Origin: Burkholderiaceae bacterium
GTDB taxonomy: Bacteria > Pseudomonadota > Gammaproteobacteria > Burkholderiales > Burkholderiaceae_C
Assembly: GCA_024235955.1 (NCBI GenBank)
Contig: JACKLJ010000001.1
Location: 310,001 to 374,000 of the forward strand
Reading direction: 5' to 3'
Length of the DNA: 64,000 bases
The position numbers and the translations under genes were made by a program. The notes below the pieces were generated by a model. The model did not search any database and was not told where the DNA came from. It saw nothing but the letters and a program-made list of their open reading frames with translations. Numbering within the stretch: position 1 is the first letter of the stretch; every line of letters begins with the position of its first letter. Below are positions 15,740 to 23,473 of this stretch, piece by piece.

Positions 15740-16465
15740 TCAGAACCAGCGCGCCGCCAGCGGAATCAGCAGCGAGGCCAGCAGCACCTGCAGGCCCAGG
15801 GCCAGGCCGGCGTAGGCGCCGGCATCGGCGTTCACCTGCAGCGCGCGCGCCGCGCCGATGCCGTGCGATGCCGTGCCCATGGCGAAGCCGCGCGCCATCC
15901 AGTCGACCCGGCCTTCGCCCAGGCCGAAGAGGCGGAACAGCGTGCGGCCCGACAGCGCGCCCACCAGCCCGGAAAGCACGGCGAACACGGCCGCCAGCGC
16001 CGGCACGCCGCCGATCTTCTCGGCCACGCCCATGGCCACCGGCGCCGTGACCGACTTGGGCGCCAGCGAACGCAGCACCTCGCCCGGCAGTCCCAGCGCC
16101 CAGCCGATCAGCACGGCCGACACCGCCGCCGCTGCGCCGCCGGCCAGCGCCGCCAGCAGGAAGCGCCCCCAGGCACGCGACAGCGTGGCGCGCCGCTCCC
16201 ACAGGGGCAGGCCCAGCGCCACCACCGCGGGGCCGAGCAGGAAGTGGATGAACTGTGCGCCGGCGAAGTAGCTCGGGTAGGGCACGCCGCTGGCCAGCAG
16301 GCCGGCGCCGATGACCACGATCGACCACAGCACCGGGTTGGCCCAGGGCGCGTGCCCGGCGCGCTGGTAGCCGGCCATCGCCAGCAGGTAGACCACCAGC
16401 GTGGCCGTCAGGCCGACCAGCGGCGCCGAGGAGAGATAGACCCAGAGCTGGACGAAATCAGGCAT
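15740..16465 (-). CDS. lrgB: LrgB/CidB-family membrane protein
   Basis: Polytopic inner-membrane protein of about 241 residues from the start at 16465, with six to eight hydrophobic segments. The LrgB hallmarks FLLGPAVVALGLPL, LAPKSVTAPVAMGV and GTASHGIGAARAL are present. LrgA/LrgB pairs were named as holin-antiholin-like and more recently implicated in pyruvate or small-organic-acid transport; here there is no evidence for the substrate. The start overlaps the lrgA stop by 8 bp. Confidence 0.92.
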   Translation of the reverse strand: MPDFVQLWVYLSSAPLVGLTATLVVYLLAMAGYQRAGHAPWANPVLWSIVVIGAGLLASGVPYPSYFAGAQFIHFLLGPAVVALGLPLWERRATLSRAWGRFLLAALAGGAAAAVSAVLIGWALGLPGEVLRSLAPKSVTAPVAMGVAEKIGGVPALAAVFAVLSGLVGALSGRTLFRLFGLGEGRVDWMARGFAMGTASHGIGAARALQVNADAGAYAGLALGLQVLLASLLIPLAARWF

Positions 16466-16826
16466 CGGGTGATCCTTCTTCGCCAGGTGCATTGCGCATC
16501 AGCGCACGCAGCGCCAGCGCCGACACGGCCAGGCCGATCCAGGTGGAGAGCACGATCACCAGCGCCAGCCGCAGTCCGTAGGCCTGCAGGATGTCCAGGT
16601 GCGTGATCACGCCCACGCCCACCGGCACGAACAGCAGCGACAGATGCCCGAGCAGGAAGCGCGCCACGTCGATCACCGGCTCGCGCACCGCCGGCCAGCC
16701 CAGCGCGGGCATCAGCAGCACCATGCCGATCACGGGGCCAGGGAACGGCAGCTTGAGGACGCGCGCCAGCACTTCGCCGGCCAGTTGCAGGCATAGCAGC
16801 CAGGCGAATCCCTGCAGGGCTTTCAT
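16458..16826 (-). CDS. lrgA: LrgA/CidA-family holin-like membrane protein
   Basis: A 122-residue membrane protein with four hydrophobic helices and the family motif PGPVIGMVLLM followed by LLFVPVGVGVI. It is the usual partner of LrgB: the two genes overlap and would be translated as a pair. A LytTR or LysR regulator, often adjacent, is not seen here. Confidence 0.92.
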   Translation of the reverse strand: MKALQGFAWLLCLQLAGEVLARVLKLPFPGPVIGMVLLMPALGWPAVREPVIDVARFLLGHLSLLFVPVGVGVITHLDILQAYGLRLALVIVLSTWIGLAVSALALRALMRNAPGEEGSPDA

Positions 16827-16874
16827 CGACTCAATCTGTTGCGTGCCACCCGGGGTGGAGAAGGCGGTTCATGT

Positions 16875-16936
16875 TCCAAGCCAAATCGGCCTCCAGACCA
16901 TGTCTGACGGGCGCAGACAGCTATGAAAATTGAAGT
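16875..16936 (-). repeat. Dispersed repeat copy between lrgA and glcD
   Basis: Reverse-strand copy: ATCGGCCTCCAGACCATG, then GGGCGCAGACAGCTAT. Confidence 0.75.
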
Positions 16937-16944
16937 ATCCGGAT

Positions 16945-18447
16945 TCAGAAGCGCTCGAGCTCCGGATGCGCCAGCCGACCGCCGCGTACCAGCATCCTGC
17001 CGTACTCGGCACAGCGGTGCAGCGTGGGGATCACCTTGCCGGGGTTGAGCAGCCCGGCCGGGTCGAACGCGCGCTTGACGCCGAACATCTGCTCGTTTTC
17101 GGCGGCCGAGAACTGCACGCACATGCTCGAGAGCTTTTCCACGCCCACGCCGTGCTCGCCGGTCACGGTGCCGCCCATGGCCACGCTGGTTTCCAGGATG
17201 TCGGCGCCGAACAGCTCGGCGCGGTGCAGCTGGTCCGGATCGTTGGCATCGAACAGGATCAGCGGGTGCAGGTTGCCGTCGCCGGCGTGGAACACGTTGC
17301 AGCAGCGCAGCTGGTACTTGTGCTCCATCTCGGCGATGGCCAGCAGGATGTCGGCCAGGCGCTTGCGCGGGATGGTCGAATCCATGCACATGTAGTCGGG
17401 GCTGATGCGGCCGCTGGCAGGGAAGGCGTTCTTGCGCCCGCTCCAGAATTTCAGGCGCTCGGCTTCCGACTGGCTCACGGCGATCTTGGTGGCGCCCGCC
17501 GCCGTCAGCACCTCGGCCATGCGGCCGATTTCTTCTTCCACCTCTTCCGGCGTGCCGTCGCTCTCGCACAGCAGGATGGCGGCGGCGTCGAGGTCGTAGC
17601 CGGCGTGCACGAAGTCTTCCACTGCGGCGGTCATGGGCTTGTCCATCATCTCCAGCCCGGCCGGGATGATGCCGGCGGCGATCACCGCCGCCACCGCGTC
17701 GCCGGCCTGCCGCACGTCGGCAAAGCTGGCCATGATGCAGCGCGCCAGGCGCGGGCGCGGCAGCAGCTTCACCGTCACCTCGGTGGTCACGGCCAGCATG
17801 CCCTCGCTGCCGGTCACCAGCGCCAGCAGGTCGTAGCCCGCGGCGTCGAGTGCCTCGCTGCCGAACTCGACCGGCTCGCCCTCGATGGTGAAGCCCTTGA
17901 CCTTGAGCACGTTGTGCACCGTCAGGCCGTATTTCAGGCAGTGCACGCCGCCGGAGTTCTCGGCCACGTTGCCGCCGATGGTGCAGGCGATCTGGCTGCT
18001 CGGATCGGGTGCGTAGTAGAGGCCCAGCGGTGCCGCCGCCTCGCTGATGGCCAGGTTGCGCACGCCGCACTGGACCTGCGCGGTGCGTGCCAGCGGGTCG
18101 ATCTTCAGGATGCGGTTGAACTTGGCCAGCGACAGCGTCACCCCGCGCTCGTTCGGCATCGCGCCGCCCGACAAGCCCGTGCCGGCGCCGCGCGCCACCA
18201 CCGGCACGCCCAGCCGGTGGCAGGTTTGCAACACCGCTTGAATCTGTTCGTAACTTTCAGGCAGGGCCACGGCCAGCGGGCGCTGGCGGTAGGCCGTCAG
18301 GCCGTCGCATTCGTAAGGGGTGGTCTGCTCGTTCGTCCAGAGCAGTGCGCTACGCGGCAGAACACGCTCCAGCGCTTGCACGACTTGCGTCTGCAGCTCT
18401 TCTTTCTGTAGCGTCTGGGGGGCGTCGGCGGTGGCGGTCTCGGTCAT
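16945..18447 (-). CDS. glcD: GlcD-like FAD-linked oxidase (glycolate/D-lactate type)
   Basis: A 500-residue VAO/PCMH-family flavoprotein oxidising a 2-hydroxyacid. The FAD pyrophosphate-binding loop is GAGTGLSGGAMP, with IGGNVAENSGG and DGTPEEVEEE downstream. The C-terminal GEHGVGVEKL and FDPAGLLNPGK motifs are typical of glycolate oxidase subunit D. GlcE and GlcF partners are not adjacent on either side, so they lie elsewhere or the enzyme acts alone like D-lactate dehydrogenases. Substrate assignment is by family only. Confidence 0.87.
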   Translation of the reverse strand: MTETATADAPQTLQKEELQTQVVQALERVLPRSALLWTNEQTTPYECDGLTAYRQRPLAVALPESYEQIQAVLQTCHRLGVPVVARGAGTGLSGGAMPNERGVTLSLAKFNRILKIDPLARTAQVQCGVRNLAISEAAAPLGLYYAPDPSSQIACTIGGNVAENSGGVHCLKYGLTVHNVLKVKGFTIEGEPVEFGSEALDAAGYDLLALVTGSEGMLAVTTEVTVKLLPRPRLARCIMASFADVRQAGDAVAAVIAAGIIPAGLEMMDKPMTAAVEDFVHAGYDLDAAAILLCESDGTPEEVEEEIGRMAEVLTAAGATKIAVSQSEAERLKFWSGRKNAFPASGRISPDYMCMDSTIPRKRLADILLAIAEMEHKYQLRCCNVFHAGDGNLHPLILFDANDPDQLHRAELFGADILETSVAMGGTVTGEHGVGVEKLSSMCVQFSAAENEQMFGVKRAFDPAGLLNPGKVIPTLHRCAEYGRMLVRGGRLAHPELERF

Positions 18448-18549
18448 GGCGGCGGCTTGCGGCGGGTGTGTCCGCCACTATAGGCCATGCCTTGCCGTCA
18501 CGGCCGCGCAAGCCCGCGGTGCGATCATCGGCGGCTGGGAGTTTGGGCC

Positions 18550-18999
18550 ATGAGAACACGAACAACAACAACGAGCTGGCACTGGATGGCGCTGATGGGC
18601 GCCACACTGGCCGGAGCAGCCGGCGCGCAGACCATGGAGGAGGGCGCCGCACCCACCCGCCTGATGCACTGTCAGCGCGAGGTGGCCGGCGCCAAGGGTG
18701 ACCGCGCGCAACTGCTGCGCGCCTGCCTCAACCGGCGCCTGGAGGGCGAGCGCATCGTCGCGCGCGACTGCCAGCGCGAAGCGGGCGCGGTAGCGGGTGC
18801 GCTTGCGCGCCACCGCGCCCAGCAGGCCTGCGAGCGCCGCGCGCTGGCCGTGCCCTCGCAGGAGTTGCCCAAGCGCCCGCCGCCACCACCCAGACCCAAG
18901 GTCGATCCCGCCGGCGCGCTGCCCGGCATGGGCCCGGCCGGGCCAGGCGGCGCGCCCACGCCCGCCGCGGGCGAGCAGGGCGGCGGCGTCCGGCCCTGA
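18550..18999 (+). CDS. PsiF-like small secreted protein
   Basis: A 149-residue protein with an N-terminal signal-like hydrophobic stretch ending AAGAQT. The segment CQREVAGAKGDRAQLLRACL resembles a PsiF repeat (Cys...KGDxR...xxCL), and a second Cys pair occurs near CQREAG and QQACERRA. The C-terminal third is a low-complexity Pro/Gly tail. PsiF proteins are periplasmic and of unknown function; in E. coli they are induced by phosphate starvation. It starts divergently from glcD. Confidence 0.6.
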   Translation: MRTRTTTTSWHWMALMGATLAGAAGAQTMEEGAAPTRLMHCQREVAGAKGDRAQLLRACLNRRLEGERIVARDCQREAGAVAGALARHRAQQACERRALAVPSQELPKRPPPPPRPKVDPAGALPGMGPAGPGGAPTPAAGEQGGGVRP

Positions 19000-19014
19000 G
19001 AACCTGCTTCCTGC

Positions 19015-19875
19015 TTACTGGAACACCACGGTCTTGTGGCCGTTGAGCAGCACGCGCCGCTCGCTCACCCATTTCACGGCGCGGGCCAGCACCTGGCTCT
19101 CGGTGTCGCGGCCGACGGCGGTGAGGTCTTCCACCTCGTGCGTGTGGTCCACGCGGGCCACGGCCTGCTCGATGATCGGGCCTTCGTCCAGGTCGGCCGT
19201 CACGTAGTGGGCGGTCGCGCCGATCAGCTTCACGCCGCGGTCGTGCGCCTGGTAGTAGGGCTTGGCGCCCTTGAAGCTGGGCAGGAAGCTGTGGTGGATG
19301 TTCACCGCGCGGCCGGCCAGCTTCTGGCACATGTCGTTGGAGAGGATCTGCATGTAGCGCGCCAGCACCACCAGCTCGGCGCCCTCGGCCTCGACGATCT
19401 CCATCTGCCGCGCCTCCACCTTGGCCTTGGTCTCGCGCGTGAGCGGCAGGTGGTGGAAGGGGATGTTGTAGCTGGCCGCGAGCTGGTAGAAATCGCGGTG
19501 GTTGCTGATGATGGCCCGCACGTCGAGGTTGAGCAGCCCGCTCTTGCAGCGGAACAGCAGGTCGTTCAGGCAGTGGCCCTCGCGGCTGACGAAGATCACC
19601 GTGCGCATCGGCTCGCCGGCCGCGTGCAGCGCGTGCTGCATGTCGAAGCGGCCGGCCAGATCGGCCAGCGCGCCGGCCAGGTCGGTGCCGTCCACCAGCG
19701 CGGCGGCGTCCTGGCAGACGAACTGCACGCGCATGAAGAACAGGCCGGTGGCGTGGTCGTTGAACTGCTGCGCTTCCTCGATGTTGCAGCCGCGCACCAG
19801 CAGCAGGCCCGAGACGGCATGCACGATGCCCGGGCGGTCCGGGCAGGACAGGGTGAGGATGTAGGTGTTTTCCAT
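19015..19875 (-). CDS. purU: Formyltetrahydrofolate deformylase
   Basis: A 286-residue enzyme hydrolysing 10-formyl-THF to formate and THF, balancing one-carbon pools with purine synthesis. An ACT domain (about residues 1-85, beginning YILTLSCPDRPGIVHAV) precedes the formyltransferase domain with ISNHRDF, LARYMQILS, HHSFLPSFKGAKPYYQA and TADLDEGPIIEQ. The catalytic His and Asp positions in INIHHSFLPSF-like and D-E-G-P motifs are retained. The gene faces the psiF-like gene tail to tail. Confidence 0.96.
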   Translation of the reverse strand: MENTYILTLSCPDRPGIVHAVSGLLLVRGCNIEEAQQFNDHATGLFFMRVQFVCQDAAALVDGTDLAGALADLAGRFDMQHALHAAGEPMRTVIFVSREGHCLNDLLFRCKSGLLNLDVRAIISNHRDFYQLAASYNIPFHHLPLTRETKAKVEARQMEIVEAEGAELVVLARYMQILSNDMCQKLAGRAVNIHHSFLPSFKGAKPYYQAHDRGVKLIGATAHYVTADLDEGPIIEQAVARVDHTHEVEDLTAVGRDTESQVLARAVKWVSERRVLLNGHKTVVFQ

Positions 19876-19945
19876 CGGCGCGGATTGTCGCAGGCCGCGC
19901 CGCCAGCCGCCCCGAGGGCGCCGCGGCCGGCAGGCGCCGCGGCGA

Positions 19946-20016
19946 GTTTTTCAGGGTGAAATCGGCCTCTAGCCCGCGCGTGGCGGTCGCAGGCAGCTAT
20001 CGATAAAGTAGCAAAC
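19946..20016 (-). repeat. Dispersed repeat copy between purU and the binding-protein gene
   Basis: Reverse-strand copy with AATCGGCCTCTAGCCC and the core GCAGGCAGCTAT. It ends just before the downstream gene's stop codon. Confidence 0.78.
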
Positions 20017-21285
20017 TCAGGGTCGCGCCATCTTGCAGGCGTTGCCCTGGGCCAGCTCGTTGCCGCTGTAGCTGGCGTCGGTGCGGAAGCCGTAGTTGGT
20101 GCCTTCCCAGCCCATGGTGACCTTCTTGCCATCCACCTTGGCGATGGTGTTGACCACCTGGGGCAGCAGCAGCTGGTGGTCTTCGCCGCGCATGCGCAGG
20201 GTGCCGACGGGGGTGTCGAAGCTCAGGTCTTCCATGGCGCGCACCAGCTTGGCGGGCTCGTCGGAGCCGGCCTTTTTCAGGCCGTCGGCCAGCATGTGGG
20301 CCGACAGCGTGATGCGCGGCGCCAGGTAGTCCTGGTTGAACTTGGCCTTGTAGGCCTTGGCCCAGGCGTCCACCTTGGGCGTGCCGGCCTGGCCGGGATG
20401 CCACTCGGCCACCCAGGTCAGCTCGCCGGCCGCGGCCTGCGAGAAAGCCAGCACCGTGCCGGGGAACGAACCCGCGCTGTGGTTGAAGTAGTGCAGGTTC
20501 ATGCCGGCGTCGGCTGCGGCCTTGAGCAGCAGCGTCATGTCCGGGCCCCAGTTGCCGGTGATCACCGAGTCGGCGCCGGACGACTTGACGTTGGCCACAT
20601 ACGGCGCGAAGTCCTTGACCTTGCCGATCGGGTGCAGCTGCTCGCCCACGAACTGGATGTCCGGCCGCGCCAGGCCCACCATCTCGCGCCCGTAGTGGGC
20701 CCACTGGCGACCGTGCGCGTAGTCCTGGTTCAGCAGGTAGATCTTCTTGATCTCCGGCGAGCGCTTGATGAAGTTGGCCAGCGCCTTCATCTTCATCGAG
20801 GTGCTGGCCTCGGTCTGGAAGTACCAGAAATTGCAGTTCTTGCCGGTCAGGTCGGGGTCGATCGACGAGTGATTGATGACGATCACTTCCTTGCCCGGGT
20901 TGCGCTGGTTGTAGCGCAGCGCCGCCTGCGACAGCGCCGCCACCACCGACGAGCCCGAGCCGCCGGTGAAGATCACGCGCGCGCCCTGGCTGGCGGCCGA
21001 CTGCAGCGCGGTCTGGCTCTCCTGCGCCGAGAGCTTGCTGTCGAACTCCAGGATCTCCATCTTGCGGCCGCCCAGCACGCCGCCGGCGGCGTTGACCTGG
21101 TCCGCGCCCAGGCGCAGGTGGTTGAGCATCAGCTGGCCGACGGAGCCGAACGGCCCGGACAGCGGGTCGATGAAGGCCACCTTGTAGGGCGGCGCGTCGG
21201 CCGCCAGGGCCTGGGCGCTGGCGGCGGCCAGCGCCGTGAGGGCAAGGCCGCGCCACGCGATGCGGGCCAGGGCGATGGGTTTCAT
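20017..21285 (-). CDS. Branched-chain amino-acid-type ABC substrate-binding protein
   Basis: A 422-residue periplasmic protein of the LivJ/Peripla_BP_6 family. The signal peptide ends ASAQALA (start at 21285; the longer upstream frame has no secretory signal). Typical features are VAFIDPLSGPFGSVGQ, VNAAGGVLGGRKMEI and VIFTGGSGSSVVAALS. No permease or ATPase genes flank it, so it is an orphan receptor. The ligand could be an amino acid, amide or aromatic acid. It is divergent from the acyl-CoA ligase gene and may serve the same catabolic route. Confidence 0.88.
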   Translation of the reverse strand: MKPIALARIAWRGLALTALAAASAQALAADAPPYKVAFIDPLSGPFGSVGQLMLNHLRLGADQVNAAGGVLGGRKMEILEFDSKLSAQESQTALQSAASQGARVIFTGGSGSSVVAALSQAALRYNQRNPGKEVIVINHSSIDPDLTGKNCNFWYFQTEASTSMKMKALANFIKRSPEIKKIYLLNQDYAHGRQWAHYGREMVGLARPDIQFVGEQLHPIGKVKDFAPYVANVKSSGADSVITGNWGPDMTLLLKAAADAGMNLHYFNHSAGSFPGTVLAFSQAAAGELTWVAEWHPGQAGTPKVDAWAKAYKAKFNQDYLAPRITLSAHMLADGLKKAGSDEPAKLVRAMEDLSFDTPVGTLRMRGEDHQLLLPQVVNTIAKVDGKKVTMGWEGTNYGFRTDASYSGNELAQGNACKMARP

Positions 21286-21462
21286 AGGGTGGTCTCCTCT
21301 GCTTGATGGGTGGGGCGCTGCCCTTTGTCGCCAAGGCGATGCCGTGCGGTCGCGCCGGCCGGGGCGGTTCGTTATATTGGACCGCGCAGGCGCTGTTGGC
21401 CGATACGCAATGACCCGCACGCGGCGTCACCTGCATGACACCAGTTTCCAGGAGACACCACG

Positions 21463-23085
21463 ATGAGCGCCCCCGCACCGGCCGCCGCCGGCCAGCCCCT
21501 GCACGAGTACCTGCGCCAGCACGCGCGCGAGAAGCCCCAGGCCACCGCCGTCGTCTGGTACGGCGCCGCCATCAGCTGGCGCGAGCTGGATGACTGGAGC
21601 GACGCCGTGGCCGCGCACCTGCAGTCGCTCGGCGTCGCCAGGGGCGAGCCGGTGGCCCTGTTCATGAACAACTGCCCGCAGTACATAGTGGCGCACTACG
21701 CGATCCAGAAGATCGGCGCCACCGTCTGCCCCTGCGGGCCGCTCAACAAGGCGCACGAGCTGCAGTACCAGCTGGCCGACCTGCAGGCGCGGGTGATCGT
21801 CGCTGCCGACAACCTGCTGCCCATCGTCGAGCAGGTGCGCGCTGACACCGCGCTGCAGCACGTGCTGGCGGTGCGCTATGGCGATCTGCTGCCCGCCGAA
21901 CCCGCCATCGCCGTGCCGCCGGAGCTGCAGGCCGCACCCGCACCGCTGCCAGCCAGCGTCACCGATATGCTGCAGATTGCGAAGCATGGTGCGAAGGCCG
22001 GCAGCCGGCCAGCACCGGTTTCCATCGGCATGGACGACGTGGCGCTGATGACCTACACCAGCGGCACCACCGGCCTGCCCAAGGGTGCGATGCTGAGCTT
22101 CGGCAACGCGCTGTTCAAGACCCGCGCCACCGCCAAAGCGGCCGGGGTGGGGCCCGAAGGCGTGTCGCTGTCGGTGGCGCCGCTCTACCACATCGCCGGC
22201 ATGCTGATGGGCGTGAACATGCCGATCCTGGTGGGCGCCACACAGGTGCTGCTGTTCCGCTTCGACCCGCTGGCGGTGCTGCAGGCCATCCAGACGTACC
22301 GCGTCACGCACTGGTACTCCATCGCACCCATGAACGTGGCCTGCATGCAGCTGCCGGGCGCAGGCGAGTTCGACCTCGGCAGCCTGCAGCGCAACCCGGT
22401 CACCAGCTTCGGCATCACTTTCACCGAGCCGCTGGCGCGCCAGTGGCAGGCCTTCACCAAGGGCCCGTGCCTGAGCTACGAGGCCGCCTACGGCCTTTCC
22501 GAAACCCACACCATGGACACCGGCATGCCGCACGACGCCGTGCGCTGGGGCACGCACGGCAAGCCGATGGAGGGCGTCACCATCCGCATCCGGGATCCCG
22601 AGACCGGCGCCGCGAAGCCGGTGGGCGAGGTGGGCGAGATCACGCTGCTCTCGCCCGGCAACTTCAAGGGCTACTGGAACAAGCCCGAGGCCACCGCCAA
22701 GACGCTCAAGGACGGCTGGGTCTACACCGGCGACATGGGCCGCATGGACGCCGAGGGCTACCTCACCTTCATCGGCCGCAACAAGGAGATGATCAAGGTC
22801 AGCGGCTACAGCGTGTTCCCCGAAGAGGTGGAGACCATCCTCATCAAGCACCCGGCGGTGGCGCAGGCGGCCGTGCTGCCCGAGCCCGACGCCGACAAGG
22901 GCGAGGTGGTCAAGGCCTTCATCGTCAAAAAGCCCGGCGCCGCGCTGGAAGCCGACGAGCTGATTGCCTGGAGCCGCGACAACATGGCCACCTACAAGGT
23001 GCCCAGGCACGTGAAGTTCATCGACGCGCTGCCGACCACCGGCGCCGGCAAGGTGTTGCGACGGCTGCTGAAGGACGCGGCCTGA
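21463..23085 (+). CDS. AMP-forming acyl-CoA ligase
   Basis: A 540-residue member of the ANL superfamily activating a carboxylic acid with ATP and CoA. The motifs YTSGTTGLPKGAM, YGLSETH, YTGDMGRMDAEGYL, RNKEMIKVSGYSVFP and the C-terminal catalytic lysine in TGAGKVLRR are all present. Sequence class fits medium/long-chain fatty acids, but specificity is not readable. It is followed at zero spacing by a DUF4440 protein and then a single-chain acyl-CoA carboxylase, which suggests activation followed by carboxylation of the same acyl chain. Confidence 0.92.
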   Translation: MSAPAPAAAGQPLHEYLRQHAREKPQATAVVWYGAAISWRELDDWSDAVAAHLQSLGVARGEPVALFMNNCPQYIVAHYAIQKIGATVCPCGPLNKAHELQYQLADLQARVIVAADNLLPIVEQVRADTALQHVLAVRYGDLLPAEPAIAVPPELQAAPAPLPASVTDMLQIAKHGAKAGSRPAPVSIGMDDVALMTYTSGTTGLPKGAMLSFGNALFKTRATAKAAGVGPEGVSLSVAPLYHIAGMLMGVNMPILVGATQVLLFRFDPLAVLQAIQTYRVTHWYSIAPMNVACMQLPGAGEFDLGSLQRNPVTSFGITFTEPLARQWQAFTKGPCLSYEAAYGLSETHTMDTGMPHDAVRWGTHGKPMEGVTIRIRDPETGAAKPVGEVGEITLLSPGNFKGYWNKPEATAKTLKDGWVYTGDMGRMDAEGYLTFIGRNKEMIKVSGYSVFPEEVETILIKHPAVAQAAVLPEPDADKGEVVKAFIVKKPGAALEADELIAWSRDNMATYKVPRHVKFIDALPTTGAGKVLRRLLKDAA

Positions 23086-23469
23086 ATGCAGGCTGCGGTG
23101 CCCACCCCGGCCGAGGCGGCGCGCGCGCTGCGCGAGCGCGAGCCCGTCTTCCACCGGCCCGAGCACGGCACCGCTCGCGCCGATTTCGAGGCCATGACCG
23201 CGCCGGACTTCTGGGAGGTGGGCGCCTCGGGCCGCGTGTATTCGCGCGCCTTCGTGCTGGACACGCTGGAGGCGCGCCACGCGGAGCCGGTGCAGGAGTC
23301 GTTCACGCTGGACGACTTCGCCTGCCGCGAACTGGCGCCCGGCCTGTTTCTGGCCACCTACCGGCTCGACATGGGCGGACGCCGTTCGCGGCGCGCTACC
23401 GTATGGCGCTGGCACGCCGGCGCCTGGCGCATCGATTACCACCAGGGCACCCTGGTCAGCGAGGAGTAG
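23086..23469 (+). CDS. DUF4440/NTF2-like protein
   Basis: A 127-residue cytoplasmic protein starting directly after the ligase stop. The pattern FEAMTAPDFWEVGASGRVYSR-like, then FLATYRLD and TVWRWHAGAWRIDYHQGT, matches the cone-shaped NTF2/SnoaL fold used by DUF4440 proteins. These can be enzymes or binding proteins; no catalytic set is recognised. It sits between ligase and carboxylase with 0- and 4-bp spacings, so it is very probably part of that operon. Confidence 0.8.
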   Translation: MQAAVPTPAEAARALREREPVFHRPEHGTARADFEAMTAPDFWEVGASGRVYSRAFVLDTLEARHAEPVQESFTLDDFACRELAPGLFLATYRLDMGGRRSRRATVWRWHAGAWRIDYHQGTLVSEE

Positions 23470-23473
23470 AGGT

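Noticed and set aside
15740..16826. lrgAB considered as a phage holin/antiholin remnant
   Set aside because: Both genes are full-length chromosomal CidA/LrgA and LrgB family members without any phage gene nearby.
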